NCBI GenBank assembly: GCA_022497145.1
Contig: MU385862.1
Location: forward strand, 62,001 to 126,000
Reading direction: 5' to 3'
From: Rostrohypoxylon terebratum
Lineage: Eukaryota; Ascomycota; Sordariomycetes; Xylariales; Hypoxylaceae
Length of the DNA: 64,000 nucleotides
Shown here: piece by piece, positions 1-12,179 of the stretch
Layout: each line of letters starts with the position of its first letter
How positions within the stretch are numbered: the first letter of the stretch is position 1
The notes under the pieces: generated by a model
What the model was told of the DNA's origin: nothing
The model's database searches: none
What the model saw: the letters and a program-made list of their open reading frames with translations, nothing else
Made by a program: the position numbers and the translations under genes

Positions 1-681
1 TAAAACCCCGTCCGGCGACGGGTACCAACAGCCGAAGAAATGGGTCAAGGAGTTCCAGAAGGCGGGATGCGACCTGTACTGCTTCCACTACGAGGCCGCC
101 TTCTCGAGCGCCGCCGAGAGCCCCGAGGCCAAGTCCGACGCGAAGACGAGCCCGAAGGAGTTGATCCGCTATATACACGACCAGGGCTTGCTGGCCGGCA
201 TCGCGCTTAAGCCTGCGACGAGCGTCGATGTCCTGAATGATATACTCGAGAACCCAGAGCCGAAGGAACGGCCGGATGTGCGTTTTATTTTTTTTATCTT
301 CTCGAAACATATTTTTTTCTTACATTTTTTTACACATACGCATTTTATATATTTTTACATTTTAGGAAGTGAAGTATGGAGGTCATCGTTGGGTAAATAG
401 CTGACGACAGACAGATGGTTCTAATCATGACGGTCGAGCCCGGCTTCGGCGGACAGAAGTTCATGGCGTCGGAACTACCCAAGGTGCAAGCGCTACGGCA
501 GAAGTACCCGGATCTAAACATCGAGGTCGATGGTGGCCTGGGCCCCGGTACCATTGACCAGGCGGCCGACGCGGGGGCCAATGTCATTGTCGCTGGAAGC
601 GCCGTATTCGGGGCCAAGGACCCGGCGGAAGTCATCTCGTTACTAAGAACGGCCGTTGATACGAGATCAGGGAAGCTATAA
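1..681 (+). CDS. RPE1: Ribulose-phosphate 3-epimerase, 3' part (5' end outside window)
   Basis: Interconverts ribulose 5-phosphate and xylulose 5-phosphate in the cytosolic, non-oxidative pentose phosphate pathway. The frame is open from base 2. A GT-AG intron at 278-414 joins ..ERPD to MVLIMTVEPGFGGQ in phase 0, recreating the family signature MTVEPGFGGQKFM. Downstream are EVDGGL (catalytic Asp) and VAGSAVFG (phosphate-binding loop). The segment LYCFHYEAA near the left edge is also typical, and the Ser/Ala/Lys-rich insert after it is common in fungal homologues. Residues before PKKWVKEF do not match the family; CAACAG at 26-31 could be a splice acceptor, so the true exon may begin at 32. The stop is 194 bp from the stop of the convergent aminotransferase gene. 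Family assignment is firm; the N-terminal half is not visible. Confidence 0.93.
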
Positions 682-874
682 ATAAGAGGTTTCTTGGGAA
701 TACGGGGAGTTGGGAGCGTGCAATCAAGTAGCATGATGTACATGAAAGAGACGAATATAGGTACACATTTCGTTACCACGAATCGTTGAGTCGTTTGGTT
801 AGGAAGCCAATATAATGCCGCCTATACCGTCAAAATCACTAGCGGCATACCCAAGTACGATCTAACTCCTATAA

Positions 875-2297
875 TCAGGCCTTGGTTGATATCACACTAT
901 CAATCGCTGCGATGAGACCTTGGACTTCCTCCACTGCACGACATCATCAGACAACGAAGTTTTTGAACGGGATTACAACACTTACATGTATTGTAATGGG
1001 CCATGCTAACCCTCACGACACCGCTGGAATCTAGTTTGAAGTATTCGTGCACCAAATAATTCGAGTAAAAAGCGCCCCAGCGGAAGCCGAAGTTCGTAGT
1101 CCGTTCCAGTGTCTCGACGAGCTCTTTCGAATCCACACCGTCTACTTTGAAACTGACCGTTGGGAGCCGGAGTTTCTCGTCCGCGCTCGTCTCGCCGTAT
1201 ACAGTGATGTTAGGTTTGGGATTCAGGTACTCGAGCAGACTCGTCTGTAGCTGCGTCTCGTGCGCGTGTAAGCCACCCCATGATCCGGCTTGAGGAGGGC
1301 CGAGGTACTCTAGGACCGCTGGGATGGATTGGACTAGCTCGTAGCAGCAGCTCCCTGTCTTTTGTTAATCATAACCTTAACCAATCCCGTACCGTATGCG
1401 TACTTACCGAGAGTAATCTTGTTTTCCAGCGTCACGCTCGGATTGAAGAAATGCCCCAGAGTGTGCATCTGCTCCTGCGCCCTCCGGCTGCCGTATAGCA
1501 TGGCAACGTGCGGGCCGAAGATCTTGTACCATGACAGGACATAGAAGTCCACCCCTAACTCCTTGACATCGACAGGCCTGTGAGGCGCAAAGGATACCCC
1601 GTCGACGCATAGCAGGGCGTTGGGAATTGTGTGGACGGCTTCCGCGATGGCCTTGACGTCGTGTATCGTTCCTAGGATGTTACTAGCGTGCGTACACGTC
1701 ACCAACCGTGTCTTAGGGGACAACAGACTCCTGAGGTCCTCAGGGAGTAGTCTAGGGTTGGTCTGACTATCCTGAGGAATCCACCACTTGATGACGAGCT
1801 TTAACCTCTCCGCGAGGTTTTTCCAGGGCGCGATGTTGGCCTCGTGGTCGATCGCGGAGACCACGATCTCGTCCCCTTCTTGGAATTGGAAGGTGAATGA
1901 TAGGTTACGGAGGAGCTGTGTGGCAGAAGAACCGTATGCTGTGGCATATAAGTGAACCCTCTACCCCTATTTCAATGGGACTAGACTTACCTATCTCGTC
2001 CTTCTGGGCGTTCAGGAACTTCGCTCCAGCGGTTATACCGCCATCGTACCGGGAAGTAGATGCCTTGCTCGTCTTATAGCCCCCTCCAAACTGGACGTTG
2101 CTCTTGATCAGGTAGTCGGATATGCTAAGTCGCTCAAGTTAGAGTCACTATGATCCGTTAGTCTATAGATTATTTCCTACATACGCTTCGACGACAGTTC
2201 CTAGGACTTGGCTTCCACCTGCGTTATCCAGGAACACCTGGTCCTCTTTGAAGGCCGGGAACTTGGACCTAGCGGCCTCGACGTCGAAGCTAGCCAT
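875..2297 (-). CDS. Class V aminotransferase / cysteine desulfurase-like PLP enzyme (401 aa)
   Basis: Five exons: 2297-2185, 2124-1991, 1938-1408, 1354-986, 933-875. Introns of 52-60 bp have good donors (GTATGT, GTAAGT three times) and the frame closes to 402 codons. Motifs in order: an N-terminal FLDNAGGSQVLG; AYGSSATQLLRNLSF, the cofactor-phosphate region; SAIDHEANIAPW; THASNILGT; CVDGVSFAPHRPVDV, with the Asp that pairs with the PLP ring; and SWYKIFGPHVAMLYG, with Lys221 as the likely Schiff-base lysine. The C-terminal small domain contains RWGAFYSNYL and VRVSMAHYN. This is the cysteine-desulfurase-like group of fold-type I PLP enzymes. The substrate cannot be read from sequence, and I see no NifS/SufS-type catalytic-cysteine segment, so desulfurase activity is uncertain. 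Start chosen at the ATG giving MASFDVEAARSKFPAF, the usual beginning of these proteins. Confidence 0.88.
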
Positions 2298-5128
2298 CGT
2301 TCTCCTTTACACACTGTTCTAGTAGTTACGTATATTTCTTTCGCTTCTACGTTCAACCCCCTCGATACCAACAGGATAGGATAGGTGAGTACACAACCAA
2401 CTAGGTATCGTGAACCTGCTTGAACAAGAGCCAATAACTTGGAACCTAAAAGTTACCGAACTTAGGACCAAACTAGCGACGCTGGTGCGGGGGTATGCTG
2501 CAGAAGCACATTCCTATTCCGAACAGATCTAGGTTCCCCAATACTTTATCTTGCCTTTATAGGCTACGCACTCCTTGAATCGTCCACTGCATGCAGGCTA
2601 ACCAATACCTTTCCAACACAAATAAATACCAAGTGAAGACACAATCCAATCACTTCAAATATACCTATTTACAAGTATTCCGAGTAATAGCTTGGGAGCT
2701 TTCCACTCTTGCTCCTAGGGTACGAGACCTAAAGGAGTTACCTGCACAAATATTCATCTGCGATGTTCCCACCATTGATTATCCTTACGCTATCCAGACT
2801 GTATCACGAGTTGACCCTACATTACAAACAATGTTAATTGATCCTGTTTGGCATGTACAATAATATGCTATAGTATAGTACAGGTATATAATAGAAGTAG
2901 GCATGATTCTAGCTCGGCGGCAAGATATGTAGATTGGCGCTTCATTTATAGCCGCTCTTTAAGGGGCGAAATATGATAGGGAATGGCGAAGCAAGGGAAA
3001 GGCCAATGCAGGTCCAATGCTACGTATAGCAAAACTTGATACTACAAAAATAGTCTGGCAGCTTAAGTAACGGGAAAGAGAGATCCAAGCATATAGGGGC
3101 TTATAACAGTTCCATCCTTACGTAGGTAAGAGTTAGGATATTTATAATTGCCCAAGACAAGGCTGCTTTTTTTAAATCTGCTACTATGTGAAATGTCCAT
3201 ACACGCAGAAGGGATTCTTATCTAACTCGAGCTTGACTCGGGATATCTTCATGTGTCGGGGGCCATCAACTAGAGAAAAGGGGGGGAGACAGAAAAGGGG
3301 GAAGAGAATTTGATAAACGGATCTGGTAAGTAGGAGGGAATCTCCCACGTAGACACACGAAGATCAGGGGCTAATTCATTCAGAGTATTCGACCTTTCAG
3401 AAAGCTGTTAGGAGCACTTTGGAAAATCAGTATGAATTGCATGTCTCACCCAAACCCACCTATCCTTGATACACTTCTCACGGACTGAGAGGTCCGCTGG
3501 ATTCGACTATACCAGAAGACCATTCCAAGCGTATTCTCTGCCGTTCTTGAGGCCGGCTCGCCGGATCTAAGGTCCTGATAACCAACGTAGCATATACCCT
3601 CCTAGAAGTGTATTCTGATATATCTTAAATTTGGCATTGAGGGGAAGTGTGATAATAGTGAATGGACGTAGCGTGCCATATGTATCACGCAAGCCAACTC
3701 CGAGGATCGGAATAGTTAAGGGAGGGTTCGACAAAGCAATGTATACCACGGCTGGGCTGTTTTACGGGAGAGGGAAATGAGATTCATACTCAAGTTCGTC
3801 AGACTCCAATAATTGTGTCTGAAAGGGGTACCACGAAGCACAGAGACAATGCCAGTGTAGCATTAATTAGCTATGATAACGCGGGAAGCGGTGATCATAA
3901 GACTCGGTGAGTACGGGGGTATATTACAGGTTTCCCAGCAAGAGGAAGAGAAGAAAGAAGAAAGACATTGACGACGAAATGATATTGTGCTATAGGGTGA
4001 CGATATAAGCAAACAAATAGGAAAAAATAGCAATCATCTGTCCTTACGAGTGTATAGACTACCTAGGTGAGATTTAGATAAGTATAGTTTCGTTCTATAG
4101 TGAAAACTGCCCCCATAGTCCTGGAGAATTTAGGGATATCTCTGGGAGAGATTGTATGCTCAATTCTCATTCTCATTGGTGACTTCCATACATATAGGGT
4201 CATGGATGGTGTCCTGATGGAACTCAGCACTGAGAATTACGTAGAACCGCCAGTCTAGGTGCACCTAGGGCCCTAGGCTAAGCCCGTTCCGCTGAATACA
4301 CGGCGTCCATTGGCATCGTCCAGTGGGAGTTCAAGACAATATAACGCTAGGTTATTACTCCGATTGGGGTTAACCGCCAATATAATTCCACTATAGAGGC
4401 CATCGAAGTGAGTGATGGTGTCGATTATGCGATGTGCATGATCTATATATACTAGCTATACATGACTTCTGAAAGCGTCCAGTAAAACCAAGGGAATGAG
4501 AATCCCGCGAGTCGGAACGGATGGGCGCTTCAAGCATCATGCAGTCAGATCATACCAACCATTTTGGCGTTGGATATGTTGGTTCATTGGAGCTGGATGG
4601 CATTGATTATAGTAGTGGATGTAGGAGACAATGTAGGAGATGTGGCAGTCATAGCGGTAAAGAAGCAAATGGCAGATTGGGAGAGCGGGAAGGTTACGAA
4701 TAGGAATCGAGGAATCGAGGAAGACGAAGAAGACGAAGGAGGAAAAAGATGAGGGGCACTAAATTCAATTAACCTACCCGGTAGAAAAGTATCCACTTTG
4801 CACTTTGCACTTTGCACTTTCCGCTTTATCGACAAAGTTGGTGGGTCGGGCGGTGAAGATCATACCAGCGTCCTAGGGCTACCATCCATGTCATCCATGA
4901 AGCTTTTAGAAAGTGCGGGTTAGCGTGGACCATTTTTCTTTTTTTTCTGCCGCTGCTTTCCTAGTAGACTAGGACGATTGTCAGTCGATAAAGTAGGAAG
5001 CTACGATTTTTCATCCATGTTTGCTAGACTTCAAGTTCCAAGAGCTTTCCCAATTTTTTTCACCTTCTTCCAACATACAAATTGGCTTCTATATAACCTT
5101 ATAACACCAATCTTCTTGTTAGCCCAAC
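2298..5128. other. Intergenic, no gene recognised
   Basis: About 2.8 kb between the divergent aminotransferase and Ofd1-type genes. Only ORFs under about 90 codons occur, none with recognisable motifs or consistent codon bias. The right 400 bp contain polypyrimidine stretches typical of a fungal promoter and 5' leader. The rest holds no support for a gene, RNA or transposon. Confidence 0.6.
4794..4820. repeat. Short tandem repeat, 7-bp unit CACTTTG
   Basis: Almost four perfect copies of CACTTTG, about 310 bp upstream of the Ofd1-type start codon. Confidence 0.85.
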
Positions 5129-7199
5129 ATGAAGCGCAAAGCTCACCCCCAAGCTGAGGGTCACAAACCTCACAAGAAAAAGTCCAAGACCTGTAAGCTG
5201 TCTATCGTTTACCTAACAGATCGCGATCGCCTATCGTACGATTCTGCTAGAGTTTTTCACGACAGAATCATTGACTGCCACCACAGCATTGGGTGATGAC
5301 GATGCCAAAAAGAGGTTTAGGAAAGGACTCTTTGACAAAGATGTCCTAGACAAATATACAACAGGCTATGCACAATCCACGCCTTACAAGCATAGCGTCA
5401 TCCACGAGCTAATCGACGACACCCTACTACGATCCGTCCGCGAGGAGATCAAGAACAATGTATCCTTTACGCCCAAGGAGACTGACATCTACAAGATCCA
5501 CCAATCAGGCGATCTTGCAAATCTCGACGGCTTGGACGACGAGGCTCTAGCAAAACTACCCTCTTTGCTAGCTCTTAGAGATGCCATGTATTCCCAGGCT
5601 TTCCGAGACTATGTTGCGCATATCACTGGATGCGGCCCCCTGAGCGGCAGGAAAACGGACATGGCTATTAACGTCTATACCCCGGGGTGCTATCTCCTAT
5701 GCCACGACGACGTCATCGGTAGCCGCAAGGTCAGCTACATCCTCTACTTGACGGACCCCGACATCCCCTGGAAGGCTGAATGGGGAGGCGCATTGAGATT
5801 GTTCCCTGTTCGTACAATCAAAGGCAAGGATGGAGAAGTTGCGCGAACACCTGCGCCAGACGTTTCTAAGATAATACCGCCTGCTTGGAACCAGCTGAGT
5901 TTCTTCGCGGTTCAGCCTGGCGAGAGTTTCCACGATGTTGAGGAGGTATACCACGCTGAAAACAAGAAACAACTAGAAAAGGAGGGGGGCCGAGTTCGTA
6001 TGGCCATCAGTGGCTGGTTCCACATCCCCCAGATTGGAGAGGATGGGTACGTCGAAGGCGCGGAAGAGAAATTAGCCAAGAATAGTGGCTTGATGCAATT
6101 ACAAGGAAACCCAGATCAGTACGACTTGCCACAATCGAAACCGGTGAAAGTCGAGCAGCCACAATCGAGCTCACAGGAAGAGTTTGACGAAGCCGACCTA
6201 GAATTTCTTCTCAAGTACATGGCCCCAACATACCTCACCCCCGATACCCTCGATCAAATCGCCGAACAATTCGAAGAATTATCTACCATTACGCTACCCA
6301 ATCTCCTAGGCAAAAAGTTCGCCCAAAAGCTGAAAGACTACATCACTGCCCAAGAAAGCACACCACTTCCAGAAGATAGCGACGAGATTGAGAAGGGCCC
6401 CTGGCGAGTCGCAAAGCCACCTCACAAACACCGCTTCCTATATCTTCAAGCACACGATTCCAAGAAGAATGGAACTTCCCAGGAAGATGCGTCTCCCATC
6501 AAAGAGCTATTGGAAGAATTCCTCCCCAGTCCTCAATTCCGCCGTTGGCTGCAAATAGCCACTCGTAGCGTAGTCGAGAGCCAAGAGTTCATCGTGCGCC
6601 GCTTCCGGCGCGGCAAAGACTACACGCTAGCGACGGGACACGATGGCAAGCCGCGCCTAGAACTAACTCTCGGCATCACGCCGACCAGCGGATGGGGCGG
6701 CGCCGAAGATGAGGACGAAGACGAAGACGAAGACGATGCTGAAGAAGAAGAGACTAAGTCTGACGGCAAGGGCAAGGGCAAGGGCAAGGCGCCGAAGAAG
6801 AACGGCAAGAAAGAAGCCAAGGAAGAGGAAGAGCCGGTCGAGGTCGGCGGCCACGAAGTATACATGGCTGGCGACGACGACGCTAACGAGGACGCGGCCA
6901 TTTACAAGTCGGGTAACGACGATGACAACATATTGTTCTTCGAAGCTGCGGCGTGGAATAACTTGTCCTTAGTACTGCGCGACAGTGGCGTACTCAAGTT
7001 CGTCAAGTATGTCAGCGAAAAGGCTCCGGGCGATAGATGGGATATTAGCGGCACTTTCGAGGTCGAAGAACCGGATGATGACGGGGGTGATGACGGGGAT
7101 GATGATGATGGCAACGCGGCTAATGGCGAAGGTGTAATCGACGACACGGAAGAGGAGTGGAATGGGTTTCCGTCCTCGTCGGACAGCGACTCCGACTAG
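5129..7199 (+). CDS. Prolyl 3,4-dihydroxylase-type 2-oxoglutarate dioxygenase, Ofd1/Tpa1 family (658 aa)
   Basis: Fe(II)/2-oxoglutarate oxygenase of the family that hydroxylates a prolyl residue of ribosomal protein uS12 and, in fission yeast (Ofd1), controls the sterol/hypoxia factor Sre1. Exon 1 is 5129-5192 (a Lys-rich start, MKRKAHPQ); exon 2 is 5287-7199. The acceptor at 5286 was chosen because the nearer AG at 5265 would create an in-frame TAA. The catalytic domain shows His161-x-Asp163 (LLCHDD), distal His237 (ESFHDVEE) and Arg259 (RVRMAISGW, 2-oxoglutarate contact). The C-terminal Tpa1-specific domain runs from about residue 320 and ends with the conserved WDISGTFEV. It is interrupted by a long Asp/Glu and Gly-Lys tract (about residues 490-550), and a second acidic tail closes the protein. 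Nuclear or cytosolic location is inferred from the family. Tail-to-tail with the endopolyphosphatase. Confidence 0.93.
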
Positions 7200-7716
7200 G
7201 CAATCTACGTGTCTCCCTATCTAGGAGTGAGCATTGATGATGACGTCGAGATGTTATAGACGATAATGAAGATGACGATGATATTTTTTTCCACAGTAAA
7301 TTCGGGCCTTAATTCACAATTCATAAATGCGTGTCATACCTAGCTAAACGATGCTATCTCGTAAATGTCCACCCGAATCAGGAAACGTAAGTATCCTGTG
7401 TAAAAGGCGCCCATATTCATCACTCCAAACACCACCCTAGTCTAAGTCCAGGATCTAGATGCGCGAGCGCCATCTAATGCGATGCAGTGCGTATAACGCG
7501 TACAATACACCAATCCATCAAGCAGTGCCCGCTTCTCATCATTCATCCAAAGACGTCGGTATCAACCAACGTCGTCATAATTCCCGTACCTAAAGATGCG
7601 CCGCTCTCATGCCATGCGAAAACCCCCCCCCAAAAACGGAAGACCAAAAAGAAAACTCCCTCAGTTAAGGCTCAGTTGAACCGAGACCTGCTACCCCGTC
7701 TACAAAATACGGATGC
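7200..7716. other. Convergent intergenic spacer
   Basis: 517 bp between the stops of the Ofd1-type gene and the endopolyphosphatase. It should hold both 3' UTRs. A run of nine C near 7622 is the only notable simple sequence. No further gene seen. Confidence 0.6.
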
Positions 7717-9875
7717 CTACTTGATATTCTTGAGCTCGTCGACGCTTTTCGTGCTGACGAATGCGTGTTTCAGGAAGTGAAGCCATATCTTCGTGTTCTT
7801 CATCTTGTGGCCTCCCTTCTTCTTCTTTTTCTTCTTCTCGGCGTCAAAGTCGTTATCGTAATCCTCTTCATCTGCGGGCTCCACATCTCCTACCCCGTAA
7901 TCGGCGACTTCGTCGTCATCATCATCGCCGTTGTCTTCTTCATACGCCTCGTCGAGTCCGGTGGACTTGGCGGGAGTTTCTCCTATTCTGTGGGCGAGCC
8001 GGAGGAAACTCCTGACGGTCAAATCCTTCAACTTATAGATCTTGTCGTCGAAGGTAGTGTATTCAACTTGGTAATTGAATTCTTTAGGCTGCGGTTTCTT
8101 GTGCTGTGGCTTCTTGTCGTGGTGCTTTCCCGCATCCCACTTATTCGACGACAAATCGTCTTCGTCGACATTCTCCGTGGCGATATCGTTGTTGATCACG
8201 GTCAAGTTGGCGTAGTATTGGACGTAACCTTTTAGTGTCAAAGGTTGGGGATAGTATCCAGGGCCTGGCAGACTTCCCTTTGCTGGTGCGTCCGGTATTT
8301 GTAGGTCTGGAGGGTTGGGGTCTTTGCCGTGCTTCCCCTTCTTTTTCTTCTCGATCTCCACATCGGGTTCGCTGCGCAATTCCGGCGAGTGCATTCCCAA
8401 GTCAGGCGCGGATGCACTTTGCATACCCGACCTGCGCACGATATCTAGCCAAGTGGGAGTGTCTTCGATACTGGTGATGTTGTACTCGAAGACCCTAAGA
8501 GTTGGGAAGTAGTTTGGGACGACGCTAGGGCTGATGAGAGTGAGTTGATATCTCTCCGCCCACGGTCCTCCAATCTTCTTCTTTTTGTTGCCCTTCTTTT
8601 TCTTTGACTCCTCAAAATCTTGGGGTTTGACGGGATCTGGTAATTTTGACCAGTCTTCTCGCAATTCCATGAGATAATCTTTGCTGCTCTGAATAGAAAT
8701 CTCATCTTCCATAGTCTCGCGAATGCTTGCCAATTGATTAGACTGACTTTCAAGATAGGTAAAGTCAATCTCCTTTGTGTCTTGTAGGAGAAAGTGGTCG
8801 ATGTTCATATGGCCATAGAGACCAGTAATCACGACGTCGCGGTACTGTTGCAGCCAGAGAGTGTATTTCTGCCAGCACGTCTCATGCCACAATTGTTTGC
8901 CAGAGGTTCTGGCAGGAGGAACATGTCCCATAAGGATAGCCTTCATGCCACGGTTTCGCAGGAATTGTAGCTGGACTCGTAACCAGTCGAAGTGCTGGTA
9001 TCCGGGCTCGCTAGGGTGCGCACAATCATCGATGCCTGCATTGCGATCGAAGAAGTATAGTGTATTGAGACTGAAGACGGCAAGTTTGTTGGGGATGACC
9101 TCAACATAGAACCATCCTCCGAATTCGAAGGAGTGGCGCTGATCTTCTGGAATAAATGGCTGCCAAATATCGGAATAATCTTTTAGGATGTCGTTGGGAC
9201 CTGGCATTAAAACATTGTGCGGATATATATCATTGTTACCGAACGTTGGAACAACAGGAACTACTAATCCATTGTCGTCGGAAAATGTCTTGACAAATGA
9301 ATCCGCAATTCTGCGGTTCATAGCCAAGATATCCTTGTTATGACGGGGCGTCTTCTCGTCGCTGTCATGGCGGGCAGAGTCGCCTGTGTAAACGACAAAA
9401 TCGATCGAGTCTTTTAAATTGGCAGTGATCCAATCGAGGGTTGCATCTACCAATGCCAAGGGAGAATCGCAATCAGAAGTTTCTGCGCCATAAGTGCCAG
9501 CCGGGCCATGGCCTCGGTGGCATGCTATGTTCTCCTCCGTAGATGTGTGGACTTTATAATATTCGTCTGGGTGTAGATCTACGCAAGTACGAGATGTTAG
9601 CCTGAAAATAAATATTTTATATGCTTTATATGTTTTATAGATGGTGGTGTGGTGGTGTGGTGGGATGTGGGATTGTGCGAGTCGCGATGTAATACTGTAC
9701 CTGTTATATGGAGGAATCTGCCGTGCAACTTGCGGTGCGATGTGAGTGGTCTACCATCTTTGCCCGCCTGCAGGACGTATTGGCCTCCGGTAGTTGGTGC
9801 ACCTATGACGAAAGTCGCCAGGAGACTGGGAACCGCCCATAAACAGGCTCTAGCTGATTTCCAATTCGGAGCCAT
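7717..9875 (-). CDS. PPN1: Endopolyphosphatase, Ppn1-type metallophosphoesterase (678 aa)
   Basis: Cleaves long inorganic polyphosphate chains internally, normally in the vacuole. Exon 1 is 9875-9701 and exon 2 is 9578-7717; the intron of 122 bp ends at CGTAG and completes the Asp codon of HITDLHPDEYY. The N-terminus carries a hydrophobic signal-anchor (ACLWAVPSLLATFVIGA), giving type II topology as in yeast Ppn1. Metal-binding motifs follow the calcineurin-like order: DLH (Asp59, His61), GDSARHD, FGNNDIYPHN, MGHVPPARTSG and YGHMNIDHF. The C-terminal third is low-complexity and charged, with Lys runs (KKKKGNKKKK, KKKKKKGGHK) and an Asp/Glu stretch. The length matches fungal Ppn1. Start chosen as the ATG that puts the signal-anchor at the N-terminus. 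Confidence 0.94.
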
Positions 9876-12179
9876 ATTTGTCTCTTTATGGTGCCCTAAG
9901 AGAGCTATGACTGAAAGGGGGAGAAAACAAATCGCATAGCCAAGGGAAAAGTATCAGCTTATGGACAAATGCAAAATGCAAATGTAAATGCAAATGCAAG
10001 AAAAAGAATGGCAAAGCTGTCGTGTTCAGTGTGACAACTTTGTCATTGGCAACCGTAGGTTCGAGAATATTAGCCCTGGAGGTTATTAAAGATCGACGGG
10101 GACGTTTTAAGAGGGTTTAGAGGGCTAACTATCCGCGTAGTGACCAATAAAACCTGCTGTCAAGGCCAAAGAGGCGTCTTTTTTTTAGCCAAGGACTCTG
10201 TGCCAAGTAGATAATCAACGATGGGGTCTAGAACACTAGAACACTACGTACTGACTGTTGCTGTTGAGCCCAATATGAATTTGCCAACCCAAAACACAAA
10301 ACAGAGAAGTTTCAAAATTTCAAAATCACAAGCAAATCGTGGGCGACTTGCGAGCTTCTTAAGCTATCTTGTATTCCACCTAGCGTTCCCAGCGTTCCCT
10401 CGCTTTGGGGTGGATATCTGTTCACGAGGCTGAAAGCTGATGATAGGCGACGAATCACATCGCAGGATTCCGCACGTGTAGGAGGTTAATCGCGGAGAGT
10501 CGAGCAACTGAGACATCGCGGACTTCCTCCAAGCGCCACCTTGGGGGCACACGACAGTGGGCAGATCTGTCAGATCCACACACTTTCCATACTTGCCTAA
10601 ATTCCTATCCAGTCGTTGGTGGGAACATCAATATCCGAGGGTTTGCTAAGGTCATCTGCAAATGTAGTCCTCCTGCAAGACTGCAAGTTTCTTGATCGAG
10701 TCGTCAAGTGGAGGTAGGAAGCACGGTCGTGATGAAGACAAAGAAACCCCCTTTCTGCCGACTTCCCGTTCTCGTTGTCTCCTGCGTCTCCCGTGTCTCA
10801 CTTGTCTCCTGCACCTAGCCGGCCGCCAAGTCCTAACGGTCCTACTGGTCCTACTGGCCCTTCTGGCCCTACTGGTCCTACTAGCCATCAAGGTGCTATT
10901 CTAAGTCAATAGGAGAATTCGTCGATCCTTTAGTGAACCATTTCGAGGGATGAAGTGACGTCAGACCTCACACAATGAGTAAGATGTGAGGCCGTGAATT
11001 CCGTGTTGGAACTAGTCTGCTAATAGTCTAAAAATGAATCTTTTCATTGCCGTATTGCCGCATTGCCGCATTGCTGACTGGTCACCAATTACGAGCGTAC
11101 GAGATGGAAATTGATAGTATTAGGGATTTTCCTCCCGGATGATTGATGGTTGATGTCCTCATGATCTACATAGATTGTGCCGTGGGGAAGTTTGTGAACC
11201 TGGAAAGTTCCCAAGGTTTAGACTATTTAGAATACCCACTTCATGTCAAATGGTCTATAAGTTTCGAGCTAAGTTCGAGCTAAGAAGCAAAAATGTTGAA
11301 CCTTGAAATCTAGCAGTGACGAAGGAAGACATACATATGTACGTATATACTTACGTACTTCCTTACACGTCAATGCACACGGGCACACGGGCATGTGTAA
11401 CGAGACCCCTGACCCTATTGGCCAATGATGTTTCTTAAAGTCCTTTAGGGGTTTACTCCGCTCTTGTTACTCAGGTATGCTTACATAAGGGCACCTACGT
11501 AACAGATACACTAATTTTTTTCAGTGTGGGGTGAAGATCAATTTTTCCCTTCTCTTTTTAATTTTTTACATTCGACAGCACAACTGATTCCTAATCGTTT
11601 CACGATTGCTCAAAGACGAGCTCTCTCCCACCGTCTTCAAGGCCGAGTCTAGTGCGAGATTAGAACACGCCGTTCGTTTGAGGGAACCCGATATTTTCTT
11701 CCAAACATCGTATTCCTATGGTAAATCTCGGCGACATCACAATCCCATGTAAATCAATCGAATTCTCTGTTGGACGACACGTGTCACTGGACATTGCGCT
11801 TCCGATAAGTAAGCCAGGTATTTGGGTTGCATTTGGTGTGTTCTGCTTTTCAAATATTGGGTGATTTACAACCAAGTATTTCTAGCATCATGTTGTCTCA
11901 CGTCGTCTTGTTTTGACACGGGATAGGACGGGATAGAACGGGATACTACTGTACCATCCCTATCCTCAAGTATTCCACATACATGTACGGTTTCATGCAG
12001 TAATTTCACCGGCAAAGACACTGGACATCTGAAATTCACTCTTCATAGAAATATGACACATTTTTAATCTCTATCTACAGACCACACAACCATTCTCTTG
12101 CCGTCTTTTCCTATCTATTCATGATGTGTGCCCCATCAGTCCGGGCATTTCCGAACTTGCTCGACCATTTACGGCAATC
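9876..12179. other. Intergenic, mostly unassigned
   Basis: About 2.3 kb between the two minus-strand genes. It contains imperfect AAATGCA repeats at 9968-10002, a GCCGCATT-type repeat at 11046-11073, and a collagen-like Gly-Pro-Thr tract (separate entry). No complete gene could be built. Confidence 0.55.
10775..10912 (+). other. Collagen-like (Gly-Pro-Thr) coding tract, possible exon or simple repeat
   Basis: In one plus-strand frame the sequence reads a Ser/Pro-rich stretch (SADFPFSLSPASPV) followed by five consecutive Gly-Pro-Thr/Ser triplets, then SHQGAILSQ and a TAG at 10910. The underlying 9-bp unit is GGTCCTACT with synonymous third-base changes (GGT/GGC) and one ACT to TCT change. That pattern suits selection on a protein, but slippage of a simple repeat is equally possible. 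There is no ATG in this frame: a TGA lies upstream near 10730, so it would have to be a 3' exon. The other two frames are also largely open, which weakens the case. Confidence 0.25.

Noticed and set aside
5266..5286. Nearer splice acceptor (AG at 5265) for the Ofd1-type gene
   Set aside because: Joining exon 1 to 5266 creates an in-frame TAA; the AG at 5286 keeps the frame and gives KTSLGDDD.
7765..8235. 156-codon plus-strand ORF rich in Val/Leu/Phe
   Set aside because: Antisense of the charged endopolyphosphatase C-terminus; complements of Lys/Asp/Glu codons give such hydrophobic shadows.
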